Notes under the pieces: generated by a model
The model's database searches: none
Told to the model about the DNA's origin: nothing
The model's input: only the letters and a program-made list of their open reading frames with translations
Shown: piece after piece, positions 14,888-23,827 of the stretch
Numbering within the stretch: position 1 is the first letter of the stretch
Layout: each line of letters opens with the position of its first letter
Translations under genes and position numbers: made by a program
From: SB15 sp964639245
GTDB taxonomy: Bacteria > Chloroflexota > Anaerolineae > Aggregatilineales > J027
Assembly: GCA_964639245.1 (NCBI GenBank)
Contig: CAZXCU010000012.1
Coordinates: forward strand, 99,481 to 163,480
DNA length: 64,000 bases
Direction: 5' to 3'

Positions 14888-16303
14888 TTAATTTGTAGAC
14901 TCTGGAGTTTCATTAACTTCAGGCGTGGCTTCCGGGGTAGAATCAGGCACATTATTATCAGTCGTATTGCTTGGTTCATCTGTCACTTCCGGTGTCTGTA
15001 AGGGTAATGGCAACATACTACTCCCGCCACTGCCGGGAAGATCATAAATCTGAATATAGGTCGCTGCGCCAAGTGCGGCTGCAATCAACCACCCCGCCAA
15101 CGTCAGCCGCATGTAACGCTTGATTTTTTTGACTTTCGCCCACGCGGGCAACACATCCTCAAACCACATACGAATGACTAGATACGTACCAAGCAATTGG
15201 GCGGACAGGGCAATCACCATGTGCAACGACGCAAGCCGGAAATCTCCCGCTACGCTGTCTTCCGAGCGAAATTCTTGCAACCCGTCATACGTCACCGCCA
15301 TGATGAAGGCAATCAGCGCCCAGTTAAACAGCATCACCCCCGTCATGACCACCTGATGATGCGGGACGAATTTTTTGCTGCGGGCAAACCTGTAGCCAAT
15401 CACCATGGAAGGCACAATCAGCAGCACATACGCCAGCAGCGATAAATCCGACATTAACACCGCGTCGGTGTCCAGAATGCCTTCGTCACTGCGAAAATCT
15501 TTTGGCACCCCCGCCACCACTAACCCGATAATGACCAGAATAACCACACCAAAAAAAATCCCCCACCCAGATAAAGGGGTTAAATTTGGAATATAGCTTA
15601 TTCTTTTAAAACCTAGAGGATCTAAGAGAACAGGCTTTTGTTTTTGATTTTTAAGCTCATGTTCAGCAGCTTTTACAGACTCGGCCTTTAAACGCTTCTG
15701 TTCTTCTGCAAATGCTTGCAGCCGAGCAGTTTCTTCCCTTTTTTCCCGTGCAATGCGATCCTGTTCAGATCTTCTCGCGGCTTCAGCCTTTAAACGCTGT
15801 TCTTCCTCAATTTTCTTTTGATGATCAATTTCTGCCTGCTGCTTTCGCATCTGAATTTGAAAAGGTGTGTCAATACCTGCTCTTTTGCAGACATCTTCAA
15901 TAATTTTTTCAATTCCTTTTTCGCGGTCTTTTGTAATATCAATATATTGTATATCCACAATTTCAACTGGCATGTCCGTTTTTTGTGCCATGACAGGCAA
16001 AATAGGCTTTCGATATTGATATTTTGCATATTGGATTTCATTGAGAACAAAGCTACCATCTTGTATTGATGTTTGTTCTCGGTTGACATCCGGGGAGATA
16101 AGAACTACAAACAAATCACAGCGCTTAATTTCACGTTCAATCTGACGCGCCCAACTTCCCCCTGCTTCTAATGATTCATCCATCCAAGCGGTGATGCTCG
16201 GCAAGGAAACAAAAATATCGCGCAATTGAAGCGCTAAGTCCCGCGTATCCTTTTTTGCGTAACTTATGAAAATATGCACAGTTGTTCTATATTTTTCTAA
16301 CAA
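14888..16303 (-). CDS. TIR domain - coiled coil - five-TM fusion protein
   Basis: 471 residues counting from a TTG at 16303; a GTG eight codons later is a possible alternative start, and no good ribosome binding site is visible. Residues about 9-130 form a TIR domain: HIFISYAKKD (BB/box-1 region), WMDESLEAGGSW, VVLISPDV and VLNEIQYA, in which E89 occupies the position of the catalytic glutamate of TIR NADases. Residues about 140-235 are a charged coiled coil rich in K, E and A (QAEIDHQKKIEEEQRLKAEA). Then come five TM helices and an acidic Pro/Thr tail, almost the same as the next gene downstream. With the TIR inside, the acidic tail would be outside. The TIR half is clearly AT-rich and the membrane half is not, suggesting a recent fusion. 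TIR proteins often serve in phage defence through NAD+ cleavage; that role is inferred here. Confidence 0.85.
   Translation of the reverse strand: MLEKYRTTVHIFISYAKKDTRDLALQLRDIFVSLPSITAWMDESLEAGGSWARQIEREIKRCDLFVVLISPDVNREQTSIQDGSFVLNEIQYAKYQYRKPILPVMAQKTDMPVEIVDIQYIDITKDREKGIEKIIEDVCKRAGIDTPFQIQMRKQQAEIDHQKKIEEEQRLKAEAARRSEQDRIAREKREETARLQAFAEEQKRLKAESVKAAEHELKNQKQKPVLLDPLGFKRISYIPNLTPLSGWGIFFGVVILVIIGLVVAGVPKDFRSDEGILDTDAVLMSDLSLLAYVLLIVPSMVIGYRFARSKKFVPHHQVVMTGVMLFNWALIAFIMAVTYDGLQEFRSEDSVAGDFRLASLHMVIALSAQLLGTYLVIRMWFEDVLPAWAKVKKIKRYMRLTLAGWLIAAALGAATYIQIYDLPGSGGSSMLPLPLQTPEVTDEPSNTTDNNVPDSTPEATPEVNETPESTN
15023..15539. repeat. Recent tandem duplication, copy 2
   Basis: Partner of 14178-14694, lying inside the TIR fusion gene. 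Beyond it, toward 15600, sequence composition changes sharply to AT-rich, marking the junction with the TIR/coiled-coil part. Confidence 0.9.
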
Positions 16304-16432
16304 AAGAAAAATATAACAAGAGCAAATGGGAATGTCAAAATTTCATCAAATAAGTGATTTCCTATCAGGAAATTTTTCTAACAGATTATGCAGTCATTTT
16401 TTTTACCAATAACCGACAACTGAAAACTTTTT

Positions 16433-17809
16433 CTACTCCAATTCCCACAGCCACAAATTATCCAGCGTACACAGGGTATACACGGGTTCATTTAAATACA
16501 CGCCCAGTTGCAGCGCCCCGGCTTGCTCGGTGATATTGCCCCGTCCCGCCAAGCGCCCATTCACATAGACGGTGGCGGTGTCGTCCTGTACCACCAGCAC
16601 GACCCAATTAACCGCGTTTTCGGTGGGGTCAACCCAGATACTCTGCACCGCCAAGCCCATCGGCAGCAGTTCCCCGCCCGCGTACTGCAAAATGTATAAA
16701 TTGCCATCCTCAGAAAACAGCACCGCCGCGAAATTTTCCGCGTTGACCTGTCGGAAGGTCATACCACAGGCCGCGCCCACCCCCGAATCGGGAATCCGCC
16801 CTTCAAAACTCAGCACAAAATCGGTGACATCATCACCCGTGTTGAGGGGGTACAAACTGTAGCCTGTATTGGCGGTTTCGATGAGACCACGCGGCACACG
16901 CAGCGTTAATCCACCTGTTTCCACCGCATAACCCAATGTTCCCAATTCCGCCATGATTTCAAGCGGATTAAACGCCTCTGAATACAGGCGTTCCTGTGGC
17001 GCAACCGGCGGCAGCGCGATTTCGCCATCATAAAAAGGGGTGGTTGCCAGCGCCGACGCAAAACTTGCCCCACCCACCAGCGTCACCCCGCCTACCTGAA
17101 TCTCACGCGCAATCGCCATCACAGACTCGCCATCGACAGAGAGGTTAAACGCGGTGGGTGTCACCAAAAGTTGATAGTTCCCCACCCCGAACGCAAAATC
17201 CGCCGCAAAGACGGGACTCAAGCCGGTTTCCGCTTGGGTTGTCAAGCGCCAGCCATCGGGCAAAATTTCCAAGCGCCACCCCGCCGAGACCAGCGAAAAA
17301 CCTGTATGGATGTCGCTGACCGTGAATCGCATATCCAGCGGCGTGGATTCTTCTGAAATCACCAACGGGGAATCGGATAAAAGCAAGGAGTCGGCGGAAA
17401 ACACAAGCTGGCTGTAACCGGGAATCGCAGTGAGGATGGCGTTTCCACTGGTAATGCCGCGTGCCAAGCCTTCCCGCGCCACTTCCAGCGCATACACCCC
17501 ATCGGCAGGCGCTGTCCACGCTTCTAACCGTGCATCGGTGCTAGTACGGCTTTCATTGTCATTTTCCAGCAGCAATACCCCGTCCGAAGCGTAGAGTTTT
17601 AGCACCGGGTCAACCGATTCAAAGCGAGCCGTTTGCGCGGTAAACGACCAGACATCCCCCGCCTGTGCCTCAAATGCAAAACGGCTCACTGACGAGTCAT
17701 CGGTCAGCAAGACGGTTTGTGGGACAAGTGGCACCAGCGCTTCATCCGATTGCCCGCGCACCGCCCCCACAACCAAAACCGCCAGCAAAACCCAAAGTTT
17801 TTTTCGCAT
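16433..17809 (-). CDS. Secreted beta-rich protein with lectin-like C-terminal domain
   Basis: A 458-residue exported protein. The signal peptide is MRKK followed by LWVLLAVLVVGAVRG, with cleavage near residue 20. Residues about 25-130 read like a pre-peptidase C-terminal (PPC-like) beta domain: SRFAFEAQAGDVWSFTAQ, LKLYASDGVLLLENDN, and APADGVYALEV. The last ~160 residues (VLSFEGRIPDSGVG, FRQVNAENFAAVLFSEDG, VYVNGRLAGRG, CTLDNLWLWELE) fit a concanavalin/LamG-type jelly roll. This suggests binding to extracellular polymer, but no catalytic residues are evident. It stands alone and is divergent from the heme oxygenase gene. It shares no operon with the TIR gene, as a 129-bp gap lies between. Confidence 0.65.
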   Translation of the reverse strand: MRKKLWVLLAVLVVGAVRGQSDEALVPLVPQTVLLTDDSSVSRFAFEAQAGDVWSFTAQTARFESVDPVLKLYASDGVLLLENDNESRTSTDARLEAWTAPADGVYALEVAREGLARGITSGNAILTAIPGYSQLVFSADSLLLSDSPLVISEESTPLDMRFTVSDIHTGFSLVSAGWRLEILPDGWRLTTQAETGLSPVFAADFAFGVGNYQLLVTPTAFNLSVDGESVMAIAREIQVGGVTLVGGASFASALATTPFYDGEIALPPVAPQERLYSEAFNPLEIMAELGTLGYAVETGGLTLRVPRGLIETANTGYSLYPLNTGDDVTDFVLSFEGRIPDSGVGAACGMTFRQVNAENFAAVLFSEDGNLYILQYAGGELLPMGLAVQSIWVDPTENAVNWVVLVVQDDTATVYVNGRLAGRGNITEQAGALQLGVYLNEPVYTLCTLDNLWLWELE

Positions 17810-17980
17810 AACCTTAAAATTCCATCTGGTTAAGTGTGTGCCTGACCTTGTTTAAGGATAGTCTCAACACAGGGATTGTGCGAACCACACCCGCCGCAAT
17901 TTTCTTCTTAATGCTGATGCTTGGTATTCCGCCGCAAAAGCCGCAGAATAGTCACTGTTTGTCTCAAGAGGAGTTGTCCC

Positions 17981-18574
17981 ATGATCATGCAGCGCCTAAA
18001 AACCGAAACCCGTCTCTACCATGAACGGCTTGAAGCCCATCCTTTTAACGCCGTGTTGATGCGCCCCGATGTCACCCTACAGGATTACCGCCAATTGCTG
18101 AGTATATTTTATGGTTTTTATCGTCCTTTAGAAACCCACTTAGCGGAACTTCAACCCTTCATTGACTTTGACTTTACCCCCCGTCACAAATGTCACTCGC
18201 TGGAAAAGGATTTACAGGCATTGGGCATTGTGCCATCGACTCTTCCCCTTTGTGCTGCGCTTCCCCCGCTTGAAAACAGCGCCGCCCTATGGGGCTGCTG
18301 GTATGTGTTGGAAGGTGCGTCATTGGGGGGGCAAATAATCACCCGCCATTTACTTCGCCAATTCGGAACGGATTTAAACGTTCAATTTTTTAGTGGCTAT
18401 GGCGAAAATACAGGCGAGATGTGGAGGCACTTCCGCGAATCGCTCACCCATGCCGCAACCAATGACTTTTTTTGTGATACAGTGGTCGACTCCGCCATTC
18501 GAACGTTTGTCGGCTTGGAAAATTGGCTCATCTTGCACGAACGGGGGATGACTCCCACCACATTTTCGGCTTGA
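17981..18574 (+). CDS. Biliverdin-producing heme oxygenase
   Basis: 197 residues from ATG 17981, preceded by AGAGGAG at 17967-17973. It belongs to the all-helical heme oxygenase family (PF01126). LKTETRLYHERLEAHP at the N-terminus contains the proximal heme-ligand histidine (TRLYH). The distal-helix glycine motif appears as LEGASLGGQII, where the family has GS-LGGQ. The C-terminal ATNDFFCDTVVDSAIRTF segment matches the last helices. It cleaves heme to biliverdin, iron and CO in the cytoplasm. No phytochrome or heme importer is in the window, so whether it serves iron recycling or bilin supply is open. The methyltransferase downstream has its own promoter. Confidence 0.85.
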   Translation: MIMQRLKTETRLYHERLEAHPFNAVLMRPDVTLQDYRQLLSIFYGFYRPLETHLAELQPFIDFDFTPRHKCHSLEKDLQALGIVPSTLPLCAALPPLENSAALWGCWYVLEGASLGGQIITRHLLRQFGTDLNVQFFSGYGENTGEMWRHFRESLTHAATNDFFCDTVVDSAIRTFVGLENWLILHERGMTPTTFSA

Positions 18575-18605
18575 CGAAGCAGGGGTGAATTCACGGGTGA
18601 GCGGC

Positions 18606-18611
18606 TATAAT
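18606..18611 (+). promoter_or_regulatory. Extended -10 box just upstream of the methyltransferase start
   Basis: TATAAT at 18606-18611 ends only 7 bp before the ATG at 18619, so the predicted transcript would begin at or next to the start codon (leaderless). No ribosome binding site lies between. The -35 box is weak. Confidence 0.5.
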
Positions 18612-18618
18612 AGCGAGT

Positions 18619-19248
18619 ATGCGATTCTTCCGCCGTCCCATTCCCCTCCCCAGCCGTGCTGCTTATGCGCGTTGGGCTAAATTCTATCCCCCCCATGCCC
18701 ACAATCCATTTATGGAACTGGAAACACGGGTCATGCGCGAACTGCTGCCCGATTTACACGGAAAAATCGTGCTGGACTTGGCGTGTGGGACAGGCCGATG
18801 GGGGAAGGAAGCCCAAGCACACGGGGCAAAACAGGTCATCAGCCTTGATGACAGCGTTGACATGTTACAGGCAGGCAGGCTCAGGTTGGCGGGTGCTGCA
18901 TCCATGACCGCCATTCCGCTTGCAGCGCACAGCATTGATGTCATTGTGTGCGGCTTAGCCATCGGACACACCCCCCATCTGGAAAAAACTCTGAGCGAAA
19001 TGAAGCGGGTGCTGGTCACAGGCGGAGTCGCGCTCCTCAGCGATGTTCACCCTTTCCGTGCATGGCTGGGCGCACAGCGGACTTTCACCAGCGCGGGCAA
19101 AACCTACGCAGTGGAACATCACATCCACAGCTATCAAGATTATTTTTCCGCCGCGCAAACCCTACATTTTAAATTGACAGGCATACGTGAAGCTGGCGTT
19201 ACGGGGTCGGAGTCTCCGTCGCTGCTGGTGGTGCGATGGGAAGCGTAA
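18619..19248 (+). CDS. Class I SAM-dependent methyltransferase
   Basis: A 209-residue protein with SAM-binding motif I VLDLACGTGRWG (about residues 50-61), acidic motif II after the second strand (VISLDDSVDML), and DVIVCGLAIGHTPHLEKTLSEMKRVLVTGG as motifs IV-VI of Methyltransf_11/25 type enzymes. The substrate is unknown. The N-terminal PSRAAYARWAKFYPP helix is like that of biotin- or ubiquinone-type small-molecule methyltransferases. Translation probably starts on a leaderless message. Its 3' end overlaps the convergent histidine kinase gene by 50 bp, so the last 16 codons are shared with the opposite strand. Confidence 0.82.
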   Translation: MRFFRRPIPLPSRAAYARWAKFYPPHAHNPFMELETRVMRELLPDLHGKIVLDLACGTGRWGKEAQAHGAKQVISLDDSVDMLQAGRLRLAGAASMTAIPLAAHSIDVIVCGLAIGHTPHLEKTLSEMKRVLVTGGVALLSDVHPFRAWLGAQRTFTSAGKTYAVEHHIHSYQDYFSAAQTLHFKLTGIREAGVTGSESPSLLVVRWEA

Positions 19249-20548
19249 AATAAAATTGGCAGCCCTGCCCCAATTGGCTCATCACCCCGACTTCCCCACC
19301 CTGCCGTTCGACCAAGCGCCGCACAATCCACAAACCCAAACCTGTCGAATTGGGGTTGGATTTGTCCACCCGTTGAAATGGCTTGAACAAAATCGCCTGT
19401 TGTTCAGGGGTCAACCCGCGTCCATTGTCCTTGATCCAGAACCGCGCTTTGCCGTGCTGCGGCACATCCATGCCGAGTGTCACCTGCGGGGGTGTTCCGC
19501 CATATTTCAGCGCATTCGAGAGAAAATTCACCCAGATTTCCTCCACCCACGCTTCATAGCCCCGCACCACAGGCCAGCCGTCCAAAATGACAATTTCTGC
19601 CCCGCCGTCGTGAATGTCTTTTGCCAATCGTTTGCAGACATCCTGCACAATCCGGTGCATATCCAGCGTTGTATACATCACTTCTTTTTCATACGTGCGG
19701 GCAAACGAAAGCAGTTCGTCAATAATATGACTCATCTTTTGGGCGGTTAGTTCGATATTTTCCAGATAAGAATGCAAACTGCTGGATTCATCAATATCCA
19801 TGCGTAAAATCTGCGCGTACCCCAGAATAATGCTCAGGGGCGCTTTTAAATCATGAGCAACCGTGTAGGCAAACGCATCCAATTCGCGGATGTGCTGACG
19901 GGAGGATTCTTCGGCTTTACGGAGTTCAGTGATGTCATGAATAATCGAATAAATTAACGGACGACCCTCAATTTCAATCGGGGCAGATTTAATTTCGACT
20001 TCACGGGTTTCACCGTTCGCCAAGCGATGGGTAAAGTAAAATAAATTGCGCCCACCTTGTACCGCAATGGTCAATTCCTGCTGAATTTTTTCCGTAGGCA
20101 GCGTGTTAATCTGGGCAAGCCGCATGGTTTTTAAAGTTTCGCGGGAATAGCCGTAAAATTCGGCGGCGGTGGGGTTTGCGTCCACAATTTGCCCTTCGGT
20201 AGGGTCAATCAGCCATTGCATCGCCGGATTGTTTTCAAACATCTTCTGGTAAATTTCGGCTTGGTTGCGGGCAAGCCGATAGCCGGGCAATTGTCGCAAG
20301 ATGGTGACTAAAATTACAAGTGCGCCCAGAGGCAGCAGCACATCCAGCCCATACACCAGCGCGGGTCGATCCTTGTCAACCAAACTTTCGTATACTACCC
20401 CGATTTGATGGACGAATAAAACACCCGCCAAGAGCAAAATTGCCTGCCAGAACCAGCGATTTTGCGAAGTCCACCACAGGCGGAGGATGATTAAAATAAT
20501 GATGGCCTGTACCAGCACTGAGAGAAACGCAAAAATTGTGGGATCCAC
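19199..20548 (-). CDS. Membrane PAS-domain sensor histidine kinase
   Basis: 449 residues. Three TM helices occupy about residues 5-25, 33-52 and 65-88, with almost no extracytoplasmic loop, so sensing is probably within the membrane or by PAS. A PAS domain (about 100-215, YQKMFENNPAMQWLID...GYSRETL) ends in IIHDITELRKAEE. The HisKA dimerisation helix carries the phospho-acceptor in YTVAHDLKAPLS, followed by the ATPase core with N-box NFLSNALKYG, G1 DNGRGL and G2 GLGLWIVRRL. This DLKAPL variety resembles bacteriophytochrome-type kinases. No response regulator is adjacent, so it is an orphan kinase. It overlaps the methyltransferase tail-to-tail. Confidence 0.93.
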   Translation of the reverse strand: MDPTIFAFLSVLVQAIIILIILRLWWTSQNRWFWQAILLLAGVLFVHQIGVVYESLVDKDRPALVYGLDVLLPLGALVILVTILRQLPGYRLARNQAEIYQKMFENNPAMQWLIDPTEGQIVDANPTAAEFYGYSRETLKTMRLAQINTLPTEKIQQELTIAVQGGRNLFYFTHRLANGETREVEIKSAPIEIEGRPLIYSIIHDITELRKAEESSRQHIRELDAFAYTVAHDLKAPLSIILGYAQILRMDIDESSSLHSYLENIELTAQKMSHIIDELLSFARTYEKEVMYTTLDMHRIVQDVCKRLAKDIHDGGAEIVILDGWPVVRGYEAWVEEIWVNFLSNALKYGGTPPQVTLGMDVPQHGKARFWIKDNGRGLTPEQQAILFKPFQRVDKSNPNSTGLGLWIVRRLVERQGGEVGVMSQLGQGCQFYFTLPIAPPAATETPTP

Positions 20549-20611
20549 AGATTAACCCCAACCCATAACTATTATTGTTTTAAATTATAACTTTAAAAAC
20601 CCCGCTCATTC

Positions 20612-22795
20612 TTAATCATTACCAATTGTCATGAAATTTTTGAGTAAGTAAGCATCTTTCCCTTCACTTGTTAATAAACGTGTTCCAGTCATTGAATCAT
20701 AAAATCCTATTAGTAAGTGGTAATTTCCCGATGGGGCATCTGCCGCAATCAGGACACGGTGAACATCCTCCACACACGCCCCGCGCAGCCATGCCGAAGT
20801 CGGATACCAGTCACGACGCGGCACGCCATCGCCACTGCCCACAATTTGCGTCAAATCCTCCGGGTTGACCAGTTGCACAAACACGGTCAGATTTTGCGCG
20901 GTTTCGCCCATCACCTGCCACTGCAAGCGTAAGTCAAATTCATCCCCCGCACGGAAGTTCAAATTTTCGGGCAGGGCATAGCCATTCAAACGGGCTAACC
21001 CACCGAATGAAAGACCGGTTTTTTCTTTGACCACCCCGCACGACTCGCCCAACACACTCCCACCACGCACCACCACCGCATCGATTGGCGTGCCATCCAG
21101 CGTAGTGGGTAAAATTTCTTCGCCCGTGTCGTTATCCCGCCAGCCGATTTTAAAACGTGGTTCGTATGCGCCAAAATCGCCATGCGTTTCAAGGCGGTAG
21201 GTTTCTTCATAAATCACCCCGGTTTGCCATGTATCCGTCCGGCGCAGCCCGCCGCTCGGATAGGTGTCCAATTTGCCCGATTCGACAGGATTGCCCGCTT
21301 CATCCGGCGCGAAAATTTGGATATACAGGCTGAGGGGTTTAGGGGTTGTTTTGTCCGCCCGCCAATAGAGCGAGAGGCGCAATTCATCCTCCTCACGGAA
21401 AGCGCGATAGCCGAGTAAATAGATTTCGCCATAGCGCACATCCAAGCGATTGACATTTTCGGGTAGCTTTTCCACGATAGGCGCGGGGGCAAAGGTCGTG
21501 CGAATCGCCAGCATCGGGAAGGCCGCCGCCCCGACTCCCATGCCGACCATCAAAATCGTCACAGGCAAACGCGGCAGTTTTCGCAATCCATAGGCCACCC
21601 CCAGCGACAATCCCCCCAGAATCGCAAACACAATCCGCCCCTGTGACGCGCTGACCATCTGGTTAAACCGATACCAGCTCACAAACACCATCAACGCATG
21701 AAACGCAAAAATCCCGATGATGAGCAGGCGTTCCGTGTGGAGTTGAGGGCGGAGGGTATTTTTATTTCGCCACAGCACGCCCACCCCGCCACAGACCAGA
21801 ATCAGCGTCATCCAATCGTAATACAGACGCGGGACGGTGATATTAAACCAGCCGAACACCGCCCAGAATGACCAGTACATGCCTTCTAATTCATCGGCGG
21901 TTACGTCGGTGGTACGCCGCCCGAACACATCGGCATGAATCTCTGTTGCAAAGGGTTCGCCGTACTCGATGACATTTCGCAGATACCACCATCCGGCAAT
22001 CACCGCCCACAAAATCCCAATAAGGGCGATGGCTTGGATGAATAGTTTTACTTTTGCGGGGCGGGGTCGAAAACATACCCAGAGCAACCCGATTCCCACC
22101 GTCGGATAGAGGGGCAGTGTACTCACCTTGGACAGTGAAGCCAGCGCCATCACCCCGCCCAGAATGATGATTCTCGACCATGTGAGGCCCGCCCGAATCA
22201 CCTGAATCAGCAGTGCCAGCGTGACCATGCTCAGCGCCAGCGCCAGATTATCATTGTTCATCATGCCACTCAGGTATAAAAATTGCGGGTTGAGCATCAC
22301 AAACAGCACCGCCAGCAGCGCTACCGCTTCTGAAAACAGCATCCGCCCCATCGCGTAAATGCTGATGAGCGTTACCGCCCCGCACAAGGCGCTAAACAGT
22401 TGAACAATTCGCACCGCCAGCAGCGTTTTTTGCCAATCGGCCTCGCCCTCCGCCACAAAATTTTTGTTGTCTCTGGCATCCGGCAAGCCGATTTTGGCGT
22501 GAGGGTTATGGGGAAATTCATCGGGAAAATCACGGGTGTCTATCGGCGCGGTCAGCACCCCTGTCACAAGATAATACAGCGGGGCATGAAAAACCATCTG
22601 CTCCCACGCATGGTCACGCGGGTTGTCGTCCGGCGGCAGAGCAAATTCACGGCTGATGTATTCGACCATGCCAAAATGATAGTAGGCATCCGGCGCTTCA
22701 AAGGGGGGGGTATAAAAAATGTACAGGCTAACCAAGACAAAATAGACGAATAACAGGATAGTCAATCGTGACATGGGCGTTTTTATTTTTCTCAC
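20612..22795 (-). CDS. GT-C type membrane glycosyltransferase
   Basis: 727 residues. An N-terminal TM is followed by the acidic first-loop motif PPFEAPDAYYH (about residues 30-40), the D/E-x-D-type signature of GT-C enzymes that use polyprenyl-phosphate sugars. About 10-11 further TMs fill residues 120-430. The C-terminal ~290 residues form a soluble extracytoplasmic beta-rich part with two similar sections (LSLYWRADKTTPKPLSLYIQ and LRLQWQVMGETAQNLTVFVQ). That section pattern also occurs at the C-terminus of the 23867-26770 protein, so the two are probably related glycosyltransferases acting on surface glycans. Substrates are unknown. It lies 9 bp downstream of the LPATG protein gene on the same strand and could be cotranscribed. 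Confidence 0.82.
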   Translation of the reverse strand: MRKIKTPMSRLTILLFVYFVLVSLYIFYTPPFEAPDAYYHFGMVEYISREFALPPDDNPRDHAWEQMVFHAPLYYLVTGVLTAPIDTRDFPDEFPHNPHAKIGLPDARDNKNFVAEGEADWQKTLLAVRIVQLFSALCGAVTLISIYAMGRMLFSEAVALLAVLFVMLNPQFLYLSGMMNNDNLALALSMVTLALLIQVIRAGLTWSRIIILGGVMALASLSKVSTLPLYPTVGIGLLWVCFRPRPAKVKLFIQAIALIGILWAVIAGWWYLRNVIEYGEPFATEIHADVFGRRTTDVTADELEGMYWSFWAVFGWFNITVPRLYYDWMTLILVCGGVGVLWRNKNTLRPQLHTERLLIIGIFAFHALMVFVSWYRFNQMVSASQGRIVFAILGGLSLGVAYGLRKLPRLPVTILMVGMGVGAAAFPMLAIRTTFAPAPIVEKLPENVNRLDVRYGEIYLLGYRAFREEDELRLSLYWRADKTTPKPLSLYIQIFAPDEAGNPVESGKLDTYPSGGLRRTDTWQTGVIYEETYRLETHGDFGAYEPRFKIGWRDNDTGEEILPTTLDGTPIDAVVVRGGSVLGESCGVVKEKTGLSFGGLARLNGYALPENLNFRAGDEFDLRLQWQVMGETAQNLTVFVQLVNPEDLTQIVGSGDGVPRRDWYPTSAWLRGACVEDVHRVLIAADAPSGNYHLLIGFYDSMTGTRLLTSEGKDAYLLKNFMTIGND

Positions 22796-22804
22796 ACGGG
22801 GAAA

Positions 22805-23422
22805 TTAGGGTTTAAAACGATAGCGGCGGCGGCGCACATCCATCCCAATCGAAACCAGAATCACCCATGCCACGACCAGTAACAAGAGCATCGGAGTCCG
22901 CCACCACAGCGACTCACCCGTGGCGGGCAGCGATGCAGGCAGCACCATCACCTCAACCGAATTGCTCAACTGGGCGGCTTTTTGTGCGGACTGGAAGCGT
23001 GCCACGTTGGAAATGACATCGCCGGGCATGGCACGGTTGGAAATTTGTGCCGCCAATGTCACCGTGATATTTTCATCGGGTTGCAAGGTCACTCCCCGCA
23101 CCACCAGCATCTCATTTTCGACCACCGCCTGCCCCGCCGAACTAGAAAGCACCTGCACTTTTTCTAAACGGGGGTCAAGCTGGTCATGAATGACCACTTC
23201 GGTGAGCGGCGTGTCATGGGAATTAGAAACCACCAGCGTATAAATCAGCGTATCACCGACAGCGGCAAGGGGAGTATTCACGCTTAAAGTCACAGAGGGG
23301 GTATCGTCATCGGCAGCCACTAACAAGGGAGAAAAAAAGAGATGCAACGATGCGCTGACAAGCACAATCAGGGGCAACACAAAGTTTAAGTACCGCAATG
23401 TCATCGTTCGCATAACTTCCAT
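22805..23422 (-). CDS. DUF11 surface protein with LPATG-type sorting signal
   Basis: 205 residues; a start three codons later (ATG 23413) is equally plausible. A signal peptide (LRYLNFVLPLIVLVSASLHL) is followed by one DUF11-like Ig-type domain (about residues 40-150: SVNTPLAAVGDTLIYTLVVSN, DQLDPRLEKVQVLSSS, ITVTLAAQI). At the C-terminus LPATG is followed by a hydrophobic helix and the basic tail RRRRYRF, the classic sortase recognition layout. No sortase gene is in the window. The gene abuts the GT-C glycosyltransferase, suggesting a cell-surface function. DUF11 domains are structural repeats of secreted proteins. Sortase anchoring is inferred from the motif alone. Confidence 0.82.
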   Translation of the reverse strand: MEVMRTMTLRYLNFVLPLIVLVSASLHLFFSPLLVAADDDTPSVTLSVNTPLAAVGDTLIYTLVVSNSHDTPLTEVVIHDQLDPRLEKVQVLSSSAGQAVVENEMLVVRGVTLQPDENITVTLAAQISNRAMPGDVISNVARFQSAQKAAQLSNSVEVMVLPASLPATGESLWWRTPMLLLLVVAWVILVSIGMDVRRRRYRFKP

Positions 23423-23645
23423 TTTTTCCAGTTTACCCCACTTTCACGGTTAAACCAGTTACAACATTGTAATCAGGTCAGTTAGAAGTTGCAAGTAAGT
23501 CTATTGATAACAAAAATCCGCAAAATATGTATGATTTTACCTCGTCAATTGGCAAACTATCCGCGCCTTGCCCAGTCCCTCTATAGCACATACCAATCTC
23601 AATGCCGTCCTTTGCTGCACAGGGCTAATGCCCTTTCATTTTTAA

Positions 23646-23710
23646 GTACGGGTGGGTCTGTGACCCACCCCGGCAAGGGAATGAGGGTGGGTCATAGACC
23701 GCGCCCGTAC
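23646..23710. repeat. GTACGGGTGGGTC palindromic repeat
   Basis: GTACGGGTGGGTC begins and GCGCCCGTAC ends the element; inside, GGGTGGGTCTGTGACCCACCC is a near-perfect dyad, and a second GGGTGGGTCATAGACC follows. A shorter relative, GTACGGGCGGGTCTGTGACC, lies at 48910-48936. Confidence 0.65.
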
Positions 23711-23827
23711 ATTTGGCTATCCGTCATAATTTATTAAACTGCATAAGGCCAGTGTTATCCACATCCGTGCTAATTTTTCAAACCGCAAGATTCCCAATCG
23801 CCCCTATATCCGATCCCGACAAGGCAA

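Noticed and set aside
12188..17809. Idea that the RTX-like protein, TIR pair and lectin-like protein form one secretion or defence operon
   Set aside because: Separate terminators and gaps of more than 100 bp, and no shared promoter or partner genes.
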